Of a stretch of DNA of 64,000 nucleotides, positions 43,631 through 56,465 are shown one piece after another; position 1 is the first letter of the stretch; the number at the start of each line of letters is the position of its first letter. A program made the position numbers and the translations under genes. The stretch is from Sorex araneus (Eukaryota; Chordata; Mammalia; Eulipotyphla; Soricidae). Below the pieces are notes generated by a model that ran no database searches, had not been told where the DNA came from, and saw only the letters and a program-made list of their open reading frames with translations. The stretch spans positions 218,308,354-218,372,353 of the forward strand of contig NC_073302.1 in assembly GCF_027595985.1 (NCBI RefSeq), in the 5' to 3' direction.

Positions 43631-44277
43631 TCAATATTTTTGTAGCCGGTAGTTAGAGCTGGTAAATCTCTTAAGTTTTGCTCATCTGTGATAGGCTTTC
43701 TTCTTCATATCTGAGGGTCTTGAAAATGTAATATTCTTTTATATTTATAATACTCATCTATATTTCATCTTTTATCAAAAATGACATATTTTAATTAAAT
43801 TGTTATATTCTTTACTGGCTTGTAGTGTTTCTGCAGAGAAGCCAGATGAAACCCTAATCTGAGCACCTTTGTAAATTGATGACTATTTCTCTGACTTCTT
43901 TCAATAGTCCTTTTTGCCTGAAACTCCTAAGACTTTCATTACTATGGGTATGGTATAGGTCTGGCTACACCGTACCTATTAAAATAGTCAGATAATGAGT
44001 TCTGTCCTTGGGTTCAGAGAGATTTTTAAAGTAAAAATCTTTATCTTGAATAACCTTCTGTTCCCTCCTGTGCCTTTCCTTCTCCATACCTGTTTTCCAG
44101 ATGGAACTAGATAGTTCTCATAGAGCTTCTTTACTGTTTTCCTTCTCATATCTCAGCAGAATATTTTACACTACTACTTTTAGGATATTCATTTAATTTT
44201 TCACTGGACTATCTTATTTCCACTGATTTCTCTAGCATTCTTTATCTCACATTTTGCTGAGAGTGTAACCCAGGGGT
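43631..44277 (-). mobile_element. Ancient LINE-1 remains
   Basis: Diverged L1-like sequence (CTGAGGGTCTTGAAAATGTA; TCTGCAGAGAAGCCAGATGA). It ends where the RTE-derived element is inserted. Confidence 0.45.
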
Positions 44278-44515
44278 ATCACTGTATCACTGTCATCCTT
44301 TTGTTCGTTGATTTTCTCAAGCGGGCACCAATAACATCTCTATTCCTCCCAGCCCTGAGATTTTAGCAGCCTCTCCTTACAAGGTCAGGGGAATGAGACC
44401 TATTGTTACTATAGTTACTATTTTTGGCATACCGAATATGCCAGCGGTCGCTTGCCACGCTCTGCCTCTGAGGGCGGGATACTCTTGGTAGCTTACCGGG
44501 CTCTCTGAGAGGTAC
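44278..44515 (-). mobile_element. RTE-derived internal-deletion element (SINE-like)
   Basis: On the minus strand it begins with RTE 5'-region sequence (GAGAGCCCGG, TGGCATATTCGGTATGCC) up to GAGAGGCTG...CTCAGGGC. It then jumps straight to the RTE 3' tail (GGTGCCCGCTTGAG, ending in ATCACTGTATCACTGT-like repeats on the plus strand). It would be non-autonomous and mobilised by RTE enzymes. Confidence 0.7.
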
Positions 44516-44524
44516 TTATGTGTA

Positions 44525-44775
44525 TATATAACTTTTATCACTTGTAATCCCATTGTTCATCAATTTACTTGAGCGTGCACCAGTAACGTCTCCATTTGTC
44601 ACTGTTGCCTGCTAGTGTAGCCCAATGGCTTCTGCATACTCCAGGAAGGTGAAGAGCCTTGAACCGTTCATTCAGGGTCTTGATGAAGTCTGACCATCTT
44701 GTAGGTGGGCGGCCTATTTTGACATACTGTGGAATCTAGTCAGTAACATCTCTAGTCCAGCGGTCATGTCTAAAT
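44525..44775 (-). mobile_element. RTE 3'-terminal fragment
   Basis: Same 3' segment as at 39.4-39.7 kb (GTGCACCAGTAACGTCTCC; CATTCAGGGTCTTGATGAA), more diverged. It lies ten bases from the internal-deletion element in the same orientation. Confidence 0.75.
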
Positions 44776-44784
44776 TGCAGTACG

Positions 44785-44850
44785 TGTCTGGCCCAGGGGT
44801 AGAGCACATGTTTCACATGTATGAGATTTGGGGTACATTTCTAGCATCTG
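44785..44850 (+). repeat. SINE head remnant
   Basis: GGCCCAGGGGTAGAGCACAT resembles a tRNA-like head; no body. Confidence 0.3.
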
Positions 44851-44991
44851 ACTTTCTAGCTCCCTCTCCATCCAAAGAAAATTTTATCACACACCTTTGC
44901 ATTCTTCAAGTTTTGAAGTCCTATTTTCTTTCCAAGCTTCAGTTTTTACATTCTGTTCATTGTTGCTTTATGTGATTTTATTTTCTTACTC

Positions 44992-45165
44992 TTTTTTTTT
45001 TTTGGTAGGGGGATGGTGGCACACCCATCAGTGCTCAGGGCTTACTCCTGTCTCTAAACTCAGGGATCATTCCTGGGCTCTTGGGCTCAGGAAACCATCT
45101 GAGGTGCAGGGGACCACACCAGAATAGACTGTCTGCAAGGCAGGTGCCTTCGTCTCTCTCCAGAG
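44992..45165 (-). repeat. SOR SINE
   Basis: CACACCCATCAGTGCTCAGG; body extended by GGGCTCTTGGGCTC. Confidence 0.75.
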
Positions 45166-45169
45166 AGGG

Positions 45170-45620
45170 AATTTTTATTTATGAGCTTATTGATCTTTTG
45201 AATTTTGCTATAGATCCTTGATTTTTTTCCGAGTTTTTTTTGGTATCAGCTTGACTTGCTTATCTGTCTTTTCTTCCACCTTCTTGAGTTTCTATATTAT
45301 AGCAAATTTAAATGTTCTTTCTGTGAGGATAATATACTTTTTCATCATGTAGAAAAATGTTTTTGAAGTTGGATTCTGAAAAGTCTTTTTTCCCCATGGT
45401 GTTGCTATATTCCCTTCAGGTCTGAAGTTGTCATATGTTATATTTTTCACTGTGCTCATTTTGCTACTTTAAATTCCTATTATTCATTTTTCTATTTGAA
45501 TAATATCTTGGAGCATGTAGGTACGTTTTGTTTTCCAGCAGGTGACTCTGTGTGTATAATATTTGATTAGATTAAGTTAGATTGTCTCTTTGTGAGCAGG
45601 TGTGTGAGGGCTCTTTTGTG
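45170..45620 (-). mobile_element. Ancient LINE-1 remains, 5' part
   Basis: GAGCTTATTGATCTTTTGAA and TTCCACCTTCTTGAGTTTCT resemble old L1. Low identity. Confidence 0.4.
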
Positions 45621-45849
45621 GATTCTTGTAGGTACGGATTTTGGTTTTGCAATTGCTGTCAGTGAGAAGTCCAGCATTTGTTGAGACTTTCCCAGAGAGT
45701 TTGTGTTCATGCTTGGCTTCTGTCCCACCTCTCCTTGCTCCCAGCTCTCAGACTGGCAGTCTTTCTACTGTTGGTGCACTTGTTAGATGAAGCCAACACT
45801 CACACTGAGGGATAAAAATGGGGTACTGCAATCAAGAGTATTTTTTTTG
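45621..45849. other. No gene seen
   Basis: Unremarkable sequence between old L1 and a SINE. Confidence 0.5.
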
Positions 45850-46020
45850 TGGGAGGATCTTGTAGTGACAGAATGATTTTCTTGCGCCTGGTTGACCCAG
45901 GTTCAATCTCTGGCACATCATATGATCCCCTGAGCCCTCCAGGAATGATCCCTGAGTGTAGAGTCAGAAACAAGTCCTGAGAACAGCCAGATGTGAGCCC
46001 CCAAAACACAGACACACAAA
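45850..46020 (+). repeat. SOR SINE
   Basis: TTGACCCAGGTTCAATCTCT and GATGTGAGCCCCCAAAAC. Confidence 0.78.
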
Positions 46021-47102
46021 GAGAGTTCTTTGTTTTTCTCCTTAATGAAATCCTAGTCTATGTGGAGTGAGTCAACATTGCAGGCTTCACTTAGGTCAAG
46101 GACATGACCTCTCTACTATTTGAACTCTCCCCTCCCCATGGGACCTGGCTGTTCTAGTTGCTCAGCCATGTGTAAGCTCTGTTCTGGATTTCAGCTTCCA
46201 TTATATCTCTCTGCACCCATCTCCTTTCAAATAAAGTATGAATTTCCTTAGCAGCCTCTTAATTTCAGACTGTGTATCTCTCCAAGGTTCAAGGTGCCTC
46301 TATGTCCTTTTAAGCTTGGGGCTCTCTCATGACCCTGAATTTTGGATGAATTCTTACTTGTCCTGGCAAGGAACGACTGTTTGCCATGTTGGTCTAAAAT
46401 TGCTTCAATGTTGACAACTTTTAAACCTCTTTGACCCTGATTTTTATCATTTTTTCAATGAGAATAATAGAATGTACTATAATAGAATAGAACGAGTGCT
46501 CTAAATAGATCTGCAGTAACTGAACCACATTTCCTATATTAATATTTCTTATGGAAAATCTCATATTGCTAATAGAGAGAATGGAAAACTTTCAAGCCCA
46601 CGGTTTGCTGATACAATCGCCACTGTCCCCCCACCCCCTTACTGTGATAAACAGTTTTTAATTTGTCCCTTCCTTGAGAGCTACACTCTGGTGACCCCCT
46701 ACTTATGACACAGATATGTACTCACCAGTGCAAAAACACACTCACATGTATGCCAGCAGGTCAGATTCTGTCTGAAGCCATGCTGTGCCATTCTTCATGA
46801 TGGAGTTCCCAGGTCTCTCGCTCGTACTTAGAACTTGATCTCTTGTGTAAAATAATTTCTCCAGAGATGAGATGTCACCTGATGTTCTTGACATGGAGTT
46901 AAGGGTTATAAATACTATTGGTATTGCAGTAGTTTGTGTCAGTAGTTTTTGTTAGAAGAGTTAAAATGGTGACAATTACCATTGTTTTTGTACTTGAGTC
47001 AGATATCAAGAACATGCTGATATTAGGCAAAAAACCAACAGTGCTCCTGGGAACCAGTGACCTAAAGTTTCTAAAAGAATGAAGGATAAAAGTATAGTGA
47101 AA
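46021..47102. other. No gene seen
   Basis: Unique-looking intergenic DNA, no repeats recognised. Confidence 0.55.
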
Positions 47103-47291
47103 TCGGGCTGGAGAGATAGCACAGCGGATAGGGCATTTGCCTTGCACACGGCCAGCCTGGGTTCGATTCCCAGCATCCAATATGGTCCCTTGAGCACCGC
47201 CAGGAGTAATTCCTGAGTGCATGAGCCAAGAATAACCCCTGTGCATCGATCACCGGGTGTGACCCAAAAAGCAAAAAAAAAAAAAAAAAAG
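47103..47291 (+). repeat. SOR SINE, young
   Basis: GGGCTGGAGAGATAGCACAG to poly-A. AAGTATAG on both sides (47,089 and 47,290) looks like a target-site duplication. Confidence 0.94.
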
Positions 47292-49069
47292 TATAGAGAA
47301 ACAGTCAAAGAACATACCTGTCTCTATTTGTCTCTTCAACTAGCCAGTAACAGAAAGTCATATTTGTTCAATATCAGATATACTGCACAAGGCATGCAAG
47401 AATATAACATTCATTTCATTTAGTCAGGTAAAGCTGCATAATCAGTCTTTCATAACTGGAGTCTTAAAATATGTGATACTTTAAAAGCTTCCAAGAAAAG
47501 CAACATTTGTTAACTTTGTTCCAGAACAAATTTATTCAATAAACATTTGTGGAACATTATATCATGACAATAGAATCTGACTAGTCTAAGTGCAGTTGTT
47601 TCTATTTTTTCTGCATGAAAGGTTAATTTAACTTTTGTAGGTTTTGATTTTTCATCTGCTGCTATTATATGCATAACTTTATCCAATAATCAGATGATGG
47701 GGACTTTCATCAGAGTCTATACTGATGATGCTGATGACATGATTTGCTGAGCAAGGGTACTCACAAAAGGCAGATGTGAAAAGTTAAAGGACCCATCAGC
47801 ATTTCTCTGCCTTTATTAACTGTAAGTGAAAATGTGGTGATTCGAGAACATTTTTAGTGGAAAATGAACTTTACACAGACCATACTCCACTGGTCATAAA
47901 ATCAATCAGTCCTTGGGCGAATTTTAGGATACATTTCTCTAGACTCATATGGCAATTCTAGAGAGCATATTCTGTAACTGCAGAAAAATCAAAGTAAAAA
48001 AGAATTTCTTTTGTATGTTTTTACATAATGGTTCTCTGACAGATTCTCCAAAGTGAGACTAAATAACTACCTGTAACACTTTCGGAGACCCTCCTTCTCC
48101 CAGTTGGTTGAGCACTTGTTTCCACTATATTTGGAAGCCCCTCTTGTCCACAGTGCAATGGGAATTACTGGTATCATGGACAAAGCTTTGTAGTAAATCC
48201 ACTCATTTTTCTTATTCGTCCTACTTTTCCTATAGACTTAGCTAATTCCCCAGTATTGTATTGTTTAAAGAATAGTTTAATCAAGAATTCTTAAAAATAA
48301 TTCAGGAGCAAGGTAGTTTTCCCCCTGTTCTATATAGAAGATAAATGGTATGTGTTTATTTATAACACTGGTAAACTTTGTGAGTATACTTTCCATATGA
48401 GTCAAAGGCCCCTAAATTGTTATTTACAGTAAATTTTCAGATATGAATCATAGTAGTGGTTTAATCAATTTCTCTACAAAAGTGGAAAATTCCCTACTCA
48501 TTGATTAATAAAAATTATAGTTAGATATTTACCGGTGAGGTCTTTTAAAACGTCTGTAGTTTATACTTATATAAAATCAAATGCAGATTGGAAGTGTATT
48601 CTAAAAAGTTAATCATAGGAAGTTAGTGTTTAAGTCATAGTATGGAGAGATAGACAATGTAAAGATTAAGTATAAATGCAAACATGTTAACACACAAAAC
48701 CGCATTGCAATTTTAATTGACAAAAGTTCAAACAGATGCAACATAGTAATTAAAATTAATTATTAAGTGGAAGTTTGAACAAGAATAATTTCTATGCTTA
48801 AATACATAATTAGTTTTATTACTGGCCTTTGTTTACATATAAAATAATTTGAACAATTAAAAAGCTTTGTCAAAAGTTGAAGTTGGATCCCCATAGATTG
48901 CATTACTAGTAAACAAAATTTTCTAGGGTAGCATAAGACAAAAAATTTACTTTAATCCACTTTTATACAATTATAGCCTTGATGAATAAATGTATATGAA
49001 TTTTATAACAATATTTTATAGTATTTATGAATATAAAATAGAATTATATTATATTATAATAAAATAAAA
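47292..49069. other. AT-rich intergenic DNA
   Basis: No coding frame, no young repeats. Confidence 0.6.
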
Positions 49070-50560
49070 TACTAAGAATGAAATAGGAAGGAATTTAACA
49101 AAAATATACAAAACTTAAATTATAAAGCATTGCTGAAAGAAATTAAATATATAAATTAAAATATACAGCATCCTCATGGATAAGAAGGTATAAGAACCTT
49201 AAAACATTAGTATTTTCCAAATTAACCTGCAGACTCAATTACATTCCTATCAGAATTATATATTAATTTATTTGTAAAAATTAAAACACAAATTCTAATA
49301 TTCACATGGAATTGTAAGGAATCTGGAATAGCAAAACTATGCTGAAAAAATTAGAATAAAATAAGAGAGGTTTCATAATTTCAATAGTACTACAAGTTGA
49401 CAATAGTGAAACAGTATAGTAAAATCATAAGGATAGTCATATACAAATAAAATGGAATTAAAAGTCTAAAATAAGCACATATATACATCTGTGTTGGGCT
49501 GACAAGGATGCCAAAATCTTTTGGTTGGAAAAGAGTAATTTTTTGCACAAACCATGCAGAGCAACTATTTAACCAATCACTAAACAGTAAAGTTGGGACC
49601 TTATATCATTGGATATTCAATAACTAACTCAAGATACATCAAAGGTCTAAATATGAGAACTGACATTATAAAAGTTTTTCAAGCAATATTTAGATAAATA
49701 TTAATGAGTGGAGGAAAAGGTTCTTTGTTATGATGTCAAAAATAGAACCCATAAAAGAAAATTTGGTTATCATTAAAATAAAAAAAAACTTTGTGCTTAA
49801 CGAAATACCTTCAATTAGGCAAACATTCAACAGAGTAAGAATAGAGCTAGAGAAACAGGAATATGTTATATATCTGATAAGGCATTTGTATTAATATATA
49901 AAGGACTTTTAAACTTAAATAATTCAGGCATACTTTAATTAAGAGTGGGAAAATAATCCAAATATATCTTTCTTCAAGGAACTTATAGAAATGGCTAGTA
50001 GCACATTAAAAGATGCTGAACACCATCATTCTACCTGAGAAGTGCAAATAAAAAGTAGCATTAGTAAGAGTGTGAAGAAATTCAAATTACTCGCTGTAGT
50101 ACATAACCCAGTATCTTCTAGAAAAATCCCAAGAGAAACAAAAGCATAAGTTTGCACAAAACCTTACAGATAAAACATTCATAACAGCAGTATTCATAAG
50201 GTGAATGGTAGAAACAACAGAAATAGCTATACACATGATTAAATCAGTAATAATAGAATGCCACTCCACCATAAAACAAAATAAAGTACTAATACATGGT
50301 ACAATATAAATGTAGTTGAAAACAGGCCAAGTGAAAGAACTTGGTAACAAATCTATGAGAGCACTTATATATTCCAATTCAGACTAGTAAATATAATAAT
50401 AGAAAGAAAATTACTGGTTACATTTTGGCTATGTGTGTGTATGTGTGTGTGTGTGTGTGTAGTTGGGAAGAGGAATGGTGATAACTAAAGGGTATAGGAC
50501 TTAATTTCTGAGGTGATTATTTAAAATTGATTATGAGGATAACTGATACATATACAATAT
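49070..50560 (+). mobile_element. Ancient LINE-1 3' part, plus strand
   Basis: Heavily diverged L1: TTCACATGGAATTGTAAGGA, CAAGATACATCAAAGGTCTA and ACCCATAAAAGAAAATTTGG follow the order of the ORF2 C-terminal half. A TG tract lies at 50,432-50,460. Confidence 0.6.
50432..50460 (+). repeat. TG microsatellite
   Basis: About 14 TG units with one TA. Confidence 0.9.
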
Positions 50561-51359
50561 ACTTATTATAAAAATTTACACTTTAAATAAGTTAATTTTA
50601 TCATACATATAGTATAGTGCTATTGTGTATATATAGCAACAAAGTGCTGTTATTCTTCCAGTGTTAAGAATAATAAGATTTATTGATTAAAAATAAAATA
50701 TTCAACTTTATAAAAATGGGACAAAACTAATTCCAATTGATCAACCTGTCTTGCTTTAGAAACTAATATTTTTAATTAATCATCTCAATATTTAAACCAT
50801 TGAGTGAACTTTCGAAAGGTTTTCTTTTTTATCTTTAAAAGAATGCCTCTTTAGCTGTGTAGAGCAAATATGATGATTTGTACATTATTTTATATCCCTA
50901 CTTCAAGAGAATTTTGTCATCACAAATTCCTTTCTACACAGAATTATTTAATAGATTCTAATTGTACCCAAGATAAAGACCAACTTTTAAATAAATATTG
51001 ATGAGTTTTGAGGATTTACATAGACATTTCTTATTCTCTACAACCAAACTTGATCAGGTGCTTCTTTTGATGTTTTTCCAGAGACATTATGCTTATGCTG
51101 AATCATTATTTCCAGAAGATTAAGTTTTGGGGGACTTTAAAAAATTTTCAATCAATGACTTTTACTTTTTTTTATTATTACTTTACTATTTTATTTCAGG
51201 CATATGTCACAATATCTTTGACAAAATGTTTAATGCTCATTGTTTCAAAGGGTAGGTAAATAAATGTAGATACAAATACCTCAATGCATCACTATTTAAG
51301 TAACTTTATTCTCAATATGGAATTAAAAACTCTTTTCTATATTTCTTATTCTTATTTAA
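50561..51359. other. AT-rich intergenic DNA
   Basis: Nothing recognised. Confidence 0.55.
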
Positions 51360-51625
51360 AAAATATGCACTTCAGCAGCATCAGCCTAATGATGCCTTCA
51401 GACTTCCAGATACCCCAAAATTGCTGCTGTGCTTTGGCCAGACCCCAATAACTTGGGGCCAAGCTTACCAAGAATTAAACGCCAAAAGTTAGTTATGTCG
51501 GAGACACGCCTACTAACCACCTCTGGGTAAGCTATATAAGCTCACTTGTTGGCCTTATTTCAGAGTGCCATAAATCTCAAAAGAGTTCAAAAGATGCAGT
51601 TAAGGCCTGTAGCACAGAGGTAGGC
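51360..51625 (+). other. Unclassified repeat-like sequence with a TATA-like word
   Basis: Precedes the direct repeat; AAGCTATATAAGCTCAC at about 51,530. It may be part of an LTR or of a composite repeat including the 420-bp unit. Confidence 0.3.
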
Positions 51626-52215
51626 TGGAACCCATGACTAAGAGCCCCAGGCTTGCTTGGATCAGGACTCGGCCTCCTCCCCCCAGGTCCCCAGTTTTCC
51701 AGTAGCTTGGAAGCCACACCCACTAACTGCCTTTGGCGCCATGTAATATCATCAATGGCCAAGACCCAGAGACTATAAACTAAAGCTCCTGGGAGAGAGC
51801 ACTGCAGAATGCCCTGACCCTGCACCAGGCTGTCTTCACTGGGGTGCCTCGGAGGAGTGAGGATTGAGTTTTCCTCCCTGCCCTAAGCAGAACACCAGCA
51901 GCCGAAAACCTCCAGAACCCAATGAACACCGTCATGCCCAAGGCCACTCTCCACATGCTGACGAGCCTCATCCAAGAGGGCACGAGCCTCACCCAAAACA
52001 GGATGAAACTCACCAGAGAACAGACCAGCAGAAAAATCTAAAAACGTGGAAACCCATGACTGAGATCTCCATGCCTGCTTGGATCGGGAGTGGGCCTCCT
52101 TCTCACAGGTCCCCAGTTTTCCAGAAGCTTAGCAATCACACCCACAAACTGCCCCTGGCGCCATGTAATCTCATCAATGGCTAAGACCCAGAGACTATAA
52201 ACTAAAACTCGGGGA
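51625..52215 (+). repeat. Direct repeat, about 160 bp, spaced about 420 bp
   Basis: Copy 1 is 51,630-51,790 and copy 2 is 52,051-52,215. Shared words are AACCCATGACT, GGTCCCCAGTTTTCCAG, GGCGCCATGTAAT and GACCCAGAGACTATAAACTA. The repeat family is unknown to me. Confidence 0.8.
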
Positions 52216-52299
52216 AGATAATGACACAGAATTTCCTGGACATTATATTCTATTCATAACAAGCAATACAAAACAAAATGTCTAGCATTGCCTTTTGAG

Positions 52300-52545
52300 G
52301 AGGTTTGAGTGGTGGTGAGACTGGTGTTGAAATATTGAAAGTAACCAAAGTAGAGAGAGAGCATGGGGGAAATTGTCTGCCACACAAACAGGGGAAGGGT
52401 TGGGACAGTGTGTTTGGGGGAACACTAGGGATTTTGGTGGTAGAAAGTGGCACTGGTGAAGGGGTGGGTGTTTGATGATTATATGACCAAAGCTCAAACA
52501 TGAAAGTTTTGTAGCTGTATCTCATGGTAATCAAAAAAAAAAGGG
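52300..52545 (+). mobile_element. LINE-1 3' end, plus strand
   Basis: GTGGCACTGGTGAAGGGGTG, then CATGAAAGTTTTGTAGCTGT and a poly-A tract at about 52,532. Only the 3' UTR remains. Confidence 0.75.
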
Positions 52546-53489
52546 GGGAAATAATAATAAAATAATAAAATAAAGTTAACATTCAGAATAGAATAAAAAA
52601 GTAATGTGGATTTAATGCCCAAATCAATCAACTTAACCAATGGCTGAATAAATTGCAGTACTCCTACATTATTAAAGAAAAAAATATGCACTTCACTTAA
52701 CAAAATTAAATCTCACAATGCTTGTTGGATAATGGAGTACACAAAATCCAGTTTACGCATTTACTAGTAAATACCAGTTGAACAGAGAATATTGTTTCTA
52801 ATCTCTTGCAGTTTAAAGCATAGATGAGATTTTCTTGACTTGGTTTTGTGAGTGCACTAAAAAGTGTATTTCTTCCGATTAACCTCACTGTTGTCCACAG
52901 AGACAAAATATACTTGATGAAGAGGGAGATTTAAAAACTTAAAGCAAATTTAAAAGTTAAGAGAAAAATTAAAAACTAGATCATGTTAAAAACATTTCAA
53001 CTTCATGCTTGACAAAATGGCAACTTTAAATATGATTGCATTCTAGTTTTTTACACTGCCATATTTTCTCAGATAATCAAAATATTGAGATCCTATATGT
53101 TGTATTGAGATTAGTAAAAATTATAGCTCATATAGATGTTCTTGGTACAGTTTCTTCCAAATAAAAACCTCAGAAACAATTTTGGCTAACATGTCCACTC
53201 TACATTATCACTCAATCAATAGTTTTTGGTGTGTGTACTAAGTTGCTTTATTTAATGCATATATATTCTCATATCACTACAGTTTTATTATTCTAGTTAA
53301 TTGCTTATACCAATGAATTGCATTGCTTATACCCCCCAAGTTATTTTTTTATTGTGCACTGCTAAGTCTCAGTAGCATTGTAGACAACCATTTTGATTGT
53401 ACCAGTTTCAAATTTAGTGAATATTCTTCAGAAAATAGAGTGGGCAGATAACAATAAAAAATTTGATGGATATAACAATTTGGGTGACT
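52546..53489. other. AT-rich intergenic DNA
   Basis: Nothing recognised beyond an A-rich start after the L1 tail. Confidence 0.55.
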
Positions 53490-53875
53490 GCATAAAATTT
53501 TGTTGAATGAAAAACACTAATCTTCAAAGATGACATACTATGTGATTCCATTTATATAAAATCTTGAAATTATACAATTTTTAAAGTTTAGAATAAATTT
53601 GTGGTTATAGAATTGGAGGAACACTAAAAGAAGGATATAACTATTAAAAAGTCAACACCATTTATCTTTGGTAATGTAAATGTCCTGTATCTTGACTAAG
53701 GTTGTGGATGAACAAACTTATACATGCAATAAAATTGCATAGAAATAACAAACACACACTAGAGCTCAGCCATGCAAGTACTGATAAAACTGGAAATATG
53801 AGTGAGACTGGGGAAATTATACTGATGTCAATATTCTGTAATGTTGTACTATTACTTTGAAAACCTTTTTTATTG
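53490..53875 (+). mobile_element. Ancient LINE-1 3' UTR remnant
   Basis: ACATACTATGTGATTCCATT and AGTGAGACTGGGGAAATTAT are characteristic of mammalian L1M 3' UTRs. Confidence 0.5.
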
Positions 53876-55199
53876 GTTTCTATAAGTAAGTAACAGAGAA
53901 TTTTGACATCACTTCTTATAATTGCATATAAATTTATGTTAATCTAAATTTTATGTTTAATTTAAATAATTAGATTAAAGAAAATTCACATTTTCTGAAT
54001 ATTTGAAGGCACCTTACACATTTCTACATGTCCATATTTAATCTTATTAAATACTTCTAATTTTAGAAAGAGTTTTGGAATAAAGGAATTCAGTATGTTA
54101 GAGAGAGTGAAGGCATTTCAATTCAAACATTCAAATATCAGCAAATAAGTTTTAAAAGGGTAAATAATTCAACTTATGATCATACCACAACAACATGGAA
54201 ATATATCAGTTTCCTCCCTTCACATATCACAAGGTATTTTCATTCCAAATGCTGAAGCAACACACTGAATTATTTCCTTAGAATAAGTTAAATCTCTCTT
54301 TGGTACACTGAAGTTATAGGAGGTTGTTGATGCAGGTCACCATCACCTTTGATTCCCAGATAGGGAAAACCAGTTTGTTATCTGCAGGCATAGGAACATA
54401 TAATGATTAAGAAAAAAAAAGGGAGAGGAGACTAATTACACCCGATGGAAACTATAGAAACAGAATAGTAGGAATTAATCAAAATTCCTAACTAAAGAAA
54501 AAATTTCAAAGAAGTAAAATTTGGTTCATTCGTGAAGGTTGAAAGAGCAGTATTTGCAAATTATGGAAAGAGAATTATTACATTAGACAACTAAAAATAG
54601 GCAGAATAATTGGTTTGGTGTGTGCAAGGACACAATGCTGAGAGATGATCCTTGTATCACACTGTGGGGGAATTTTATTCAGATCATGACGTAGAATTTT
54701 CATAGAATCATAAGGAAAATAGAGCACCCTGATTGTTATAAACAGAGGAAAAATGTTCCCTTTTATAAATTCCATGCTGTAACTCAACTACACCCAATTC
54801 CTTGTGTGTCAGTAAGTAGCTTTTCAGTTAAGAATTTTCTTGGATGGAGGCTAATGATTTTGCTATATACATTTACTAGTTTGAGAATACCCCCTGATCC
54901 CCTGTTAGATGAAAAACAAATTGCTAAATTACAGTTACAATGATATATCCTGCATAAGACAATTAAAATGGACTCACATATGCATGCATATTTCTATATT
55001 GACACATATTCAAAGGTAAGGAAAAATGTGGGGGAAAACTCATTATTACCAGTTATTCCATTAGGAGACTGTGAATCAAGGAGAGATGACAAGTTCTAGT
55101 TGAACCATACAAATACATTTTGTGTGGTTTAATATATGTTTTCCTATGAAAATAAGATGACAAATGCGTAAATTTAATGGAATAGAGACACTCTGGGAA
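53876..55199. other. AT-rich intergenic DNA
   Basis: No repeats or exons recognised; may contain conserved non-coding DNA downstream of TRPC4. Confidence 0.5.
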
Positions 55200-55485
55200 A
55201 GTACTGTCCAATAGACTTGACTTGCAAGTTACAAATGCAACTCACAGTTGTATTTTAAAATTTCTTTATCACTATATAAAAAGTAAAAATATATCATAAA
55301 ATTAGTTAAATTTATATATTTTAACCTAATGCACGCTAAATATTGTCATTTCAACATGTCATCAATATAAATATTAATGGATATCATGTGATTTTCATAC
55401 TAAATCTATAAAATGCTGTGTACTTTACAGTGCATCTTAATTCAGATTTTTCACATTTCAAATGCTAGTAACAAAATGTGGATAA
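55200..55485 (+). mobile_element. Ancient DNA-transposon-like (MER-type) repeat
   Basis: ACTGTCCAATAGACTTGACT, TCATTTCAACATGTCATCAA and CACATTTCAAATGCTAGTA follow the order of a widespread placental mammal repeat. I cannot name the family with certainty. Confidence 0.45.
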
Positions 55486-56311
55486 CAGCATTTATTATAG
55501 ATAGTCCAGCTCCAGAGGAAACTAATGGCTTTGCCATCAGTGAATTTGAACAGAAGGAACAACATTCTTTTGTCAGCTCAGTGACAAGACATTCATGGTT
55601 CATGGTTTGGATCTTGACTTAGTTTTTCTTATTTTTTGCACCTCCATGATTTTTCTGTTGAGAGCCTTAATATTATTTAATACATTTTATCATTACCACT
55701 GTACTTATAAAATTATCTCAAAGTTTATAACTGAAGTGAAGATGATGTACAGTGTATTTTTAGAAAACAGTAAGAAGCCAGCTTTCTAAAAAAATATCTG
55801 TGAACACAAATTTTTAGGGAAAGAAGGTGATATGATGTTTATTCTGAATTTTAGCTACATTTTAACTATGCATATTTAGCCGAGTTTTAACTATAAATAT
55901 CTTCTACCGAGGAGAAAGCAAAACACAGAATTTTACCCAAAAGTGAAAGTCATTAAAAAGACATTTATAATCCAATTTCTCATCTGACTATCAAGAGTAA
56001 AAATGTTTTTCTCTAAGTTCCAACTCAACCATGAAGTAGTTAGGTACATTTAGATGCTTATCATAAATACTTTGATATTCAATTTTTAAGGTTATTTGTG
56101 GGGAAGGTTATTTAATTCAGCTATGAAAATATTTTAAAGTCTTGTGACAACACTATATAAACAAAATTCACTTCAACATATAGAAGTTGAATTTGAAGAA
56201 AACCAGAAACATTGAGTTTCTGTACTCTGTAGTCTATGGCAGTTCTGAGTTTTGGAGAATATAAGAAATAATACAATAAAGCCAAACTGAAAATTTAATT
56301 TTCCTTTGTTC
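55486..56311. other. AT-rich intergenic DNA
   Basis: Nothing recognised. Confidence 0.5.
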
Positions 56312-56465
56312 GGGGCCACTCCTGGCCATTTTCAGGGCTTATTCCTGACTCTGCATAAAGGGTTCACTCCTGGAGGGGTTTGGAGGACCATATAGGATTC
56401 TGCATATCCAACAACGATTGGCTGTATGCAAGGCAAGAACCCTACCCTCTGTAATATTGCTCCAA
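56312..56465 (-). repeat. SOR SINE abutting an RTE fragment
   Basis: Ends CAATATTGCTCCAACACC at 56,465, where RTE 5' sequence starts. Confidence 0.75.
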
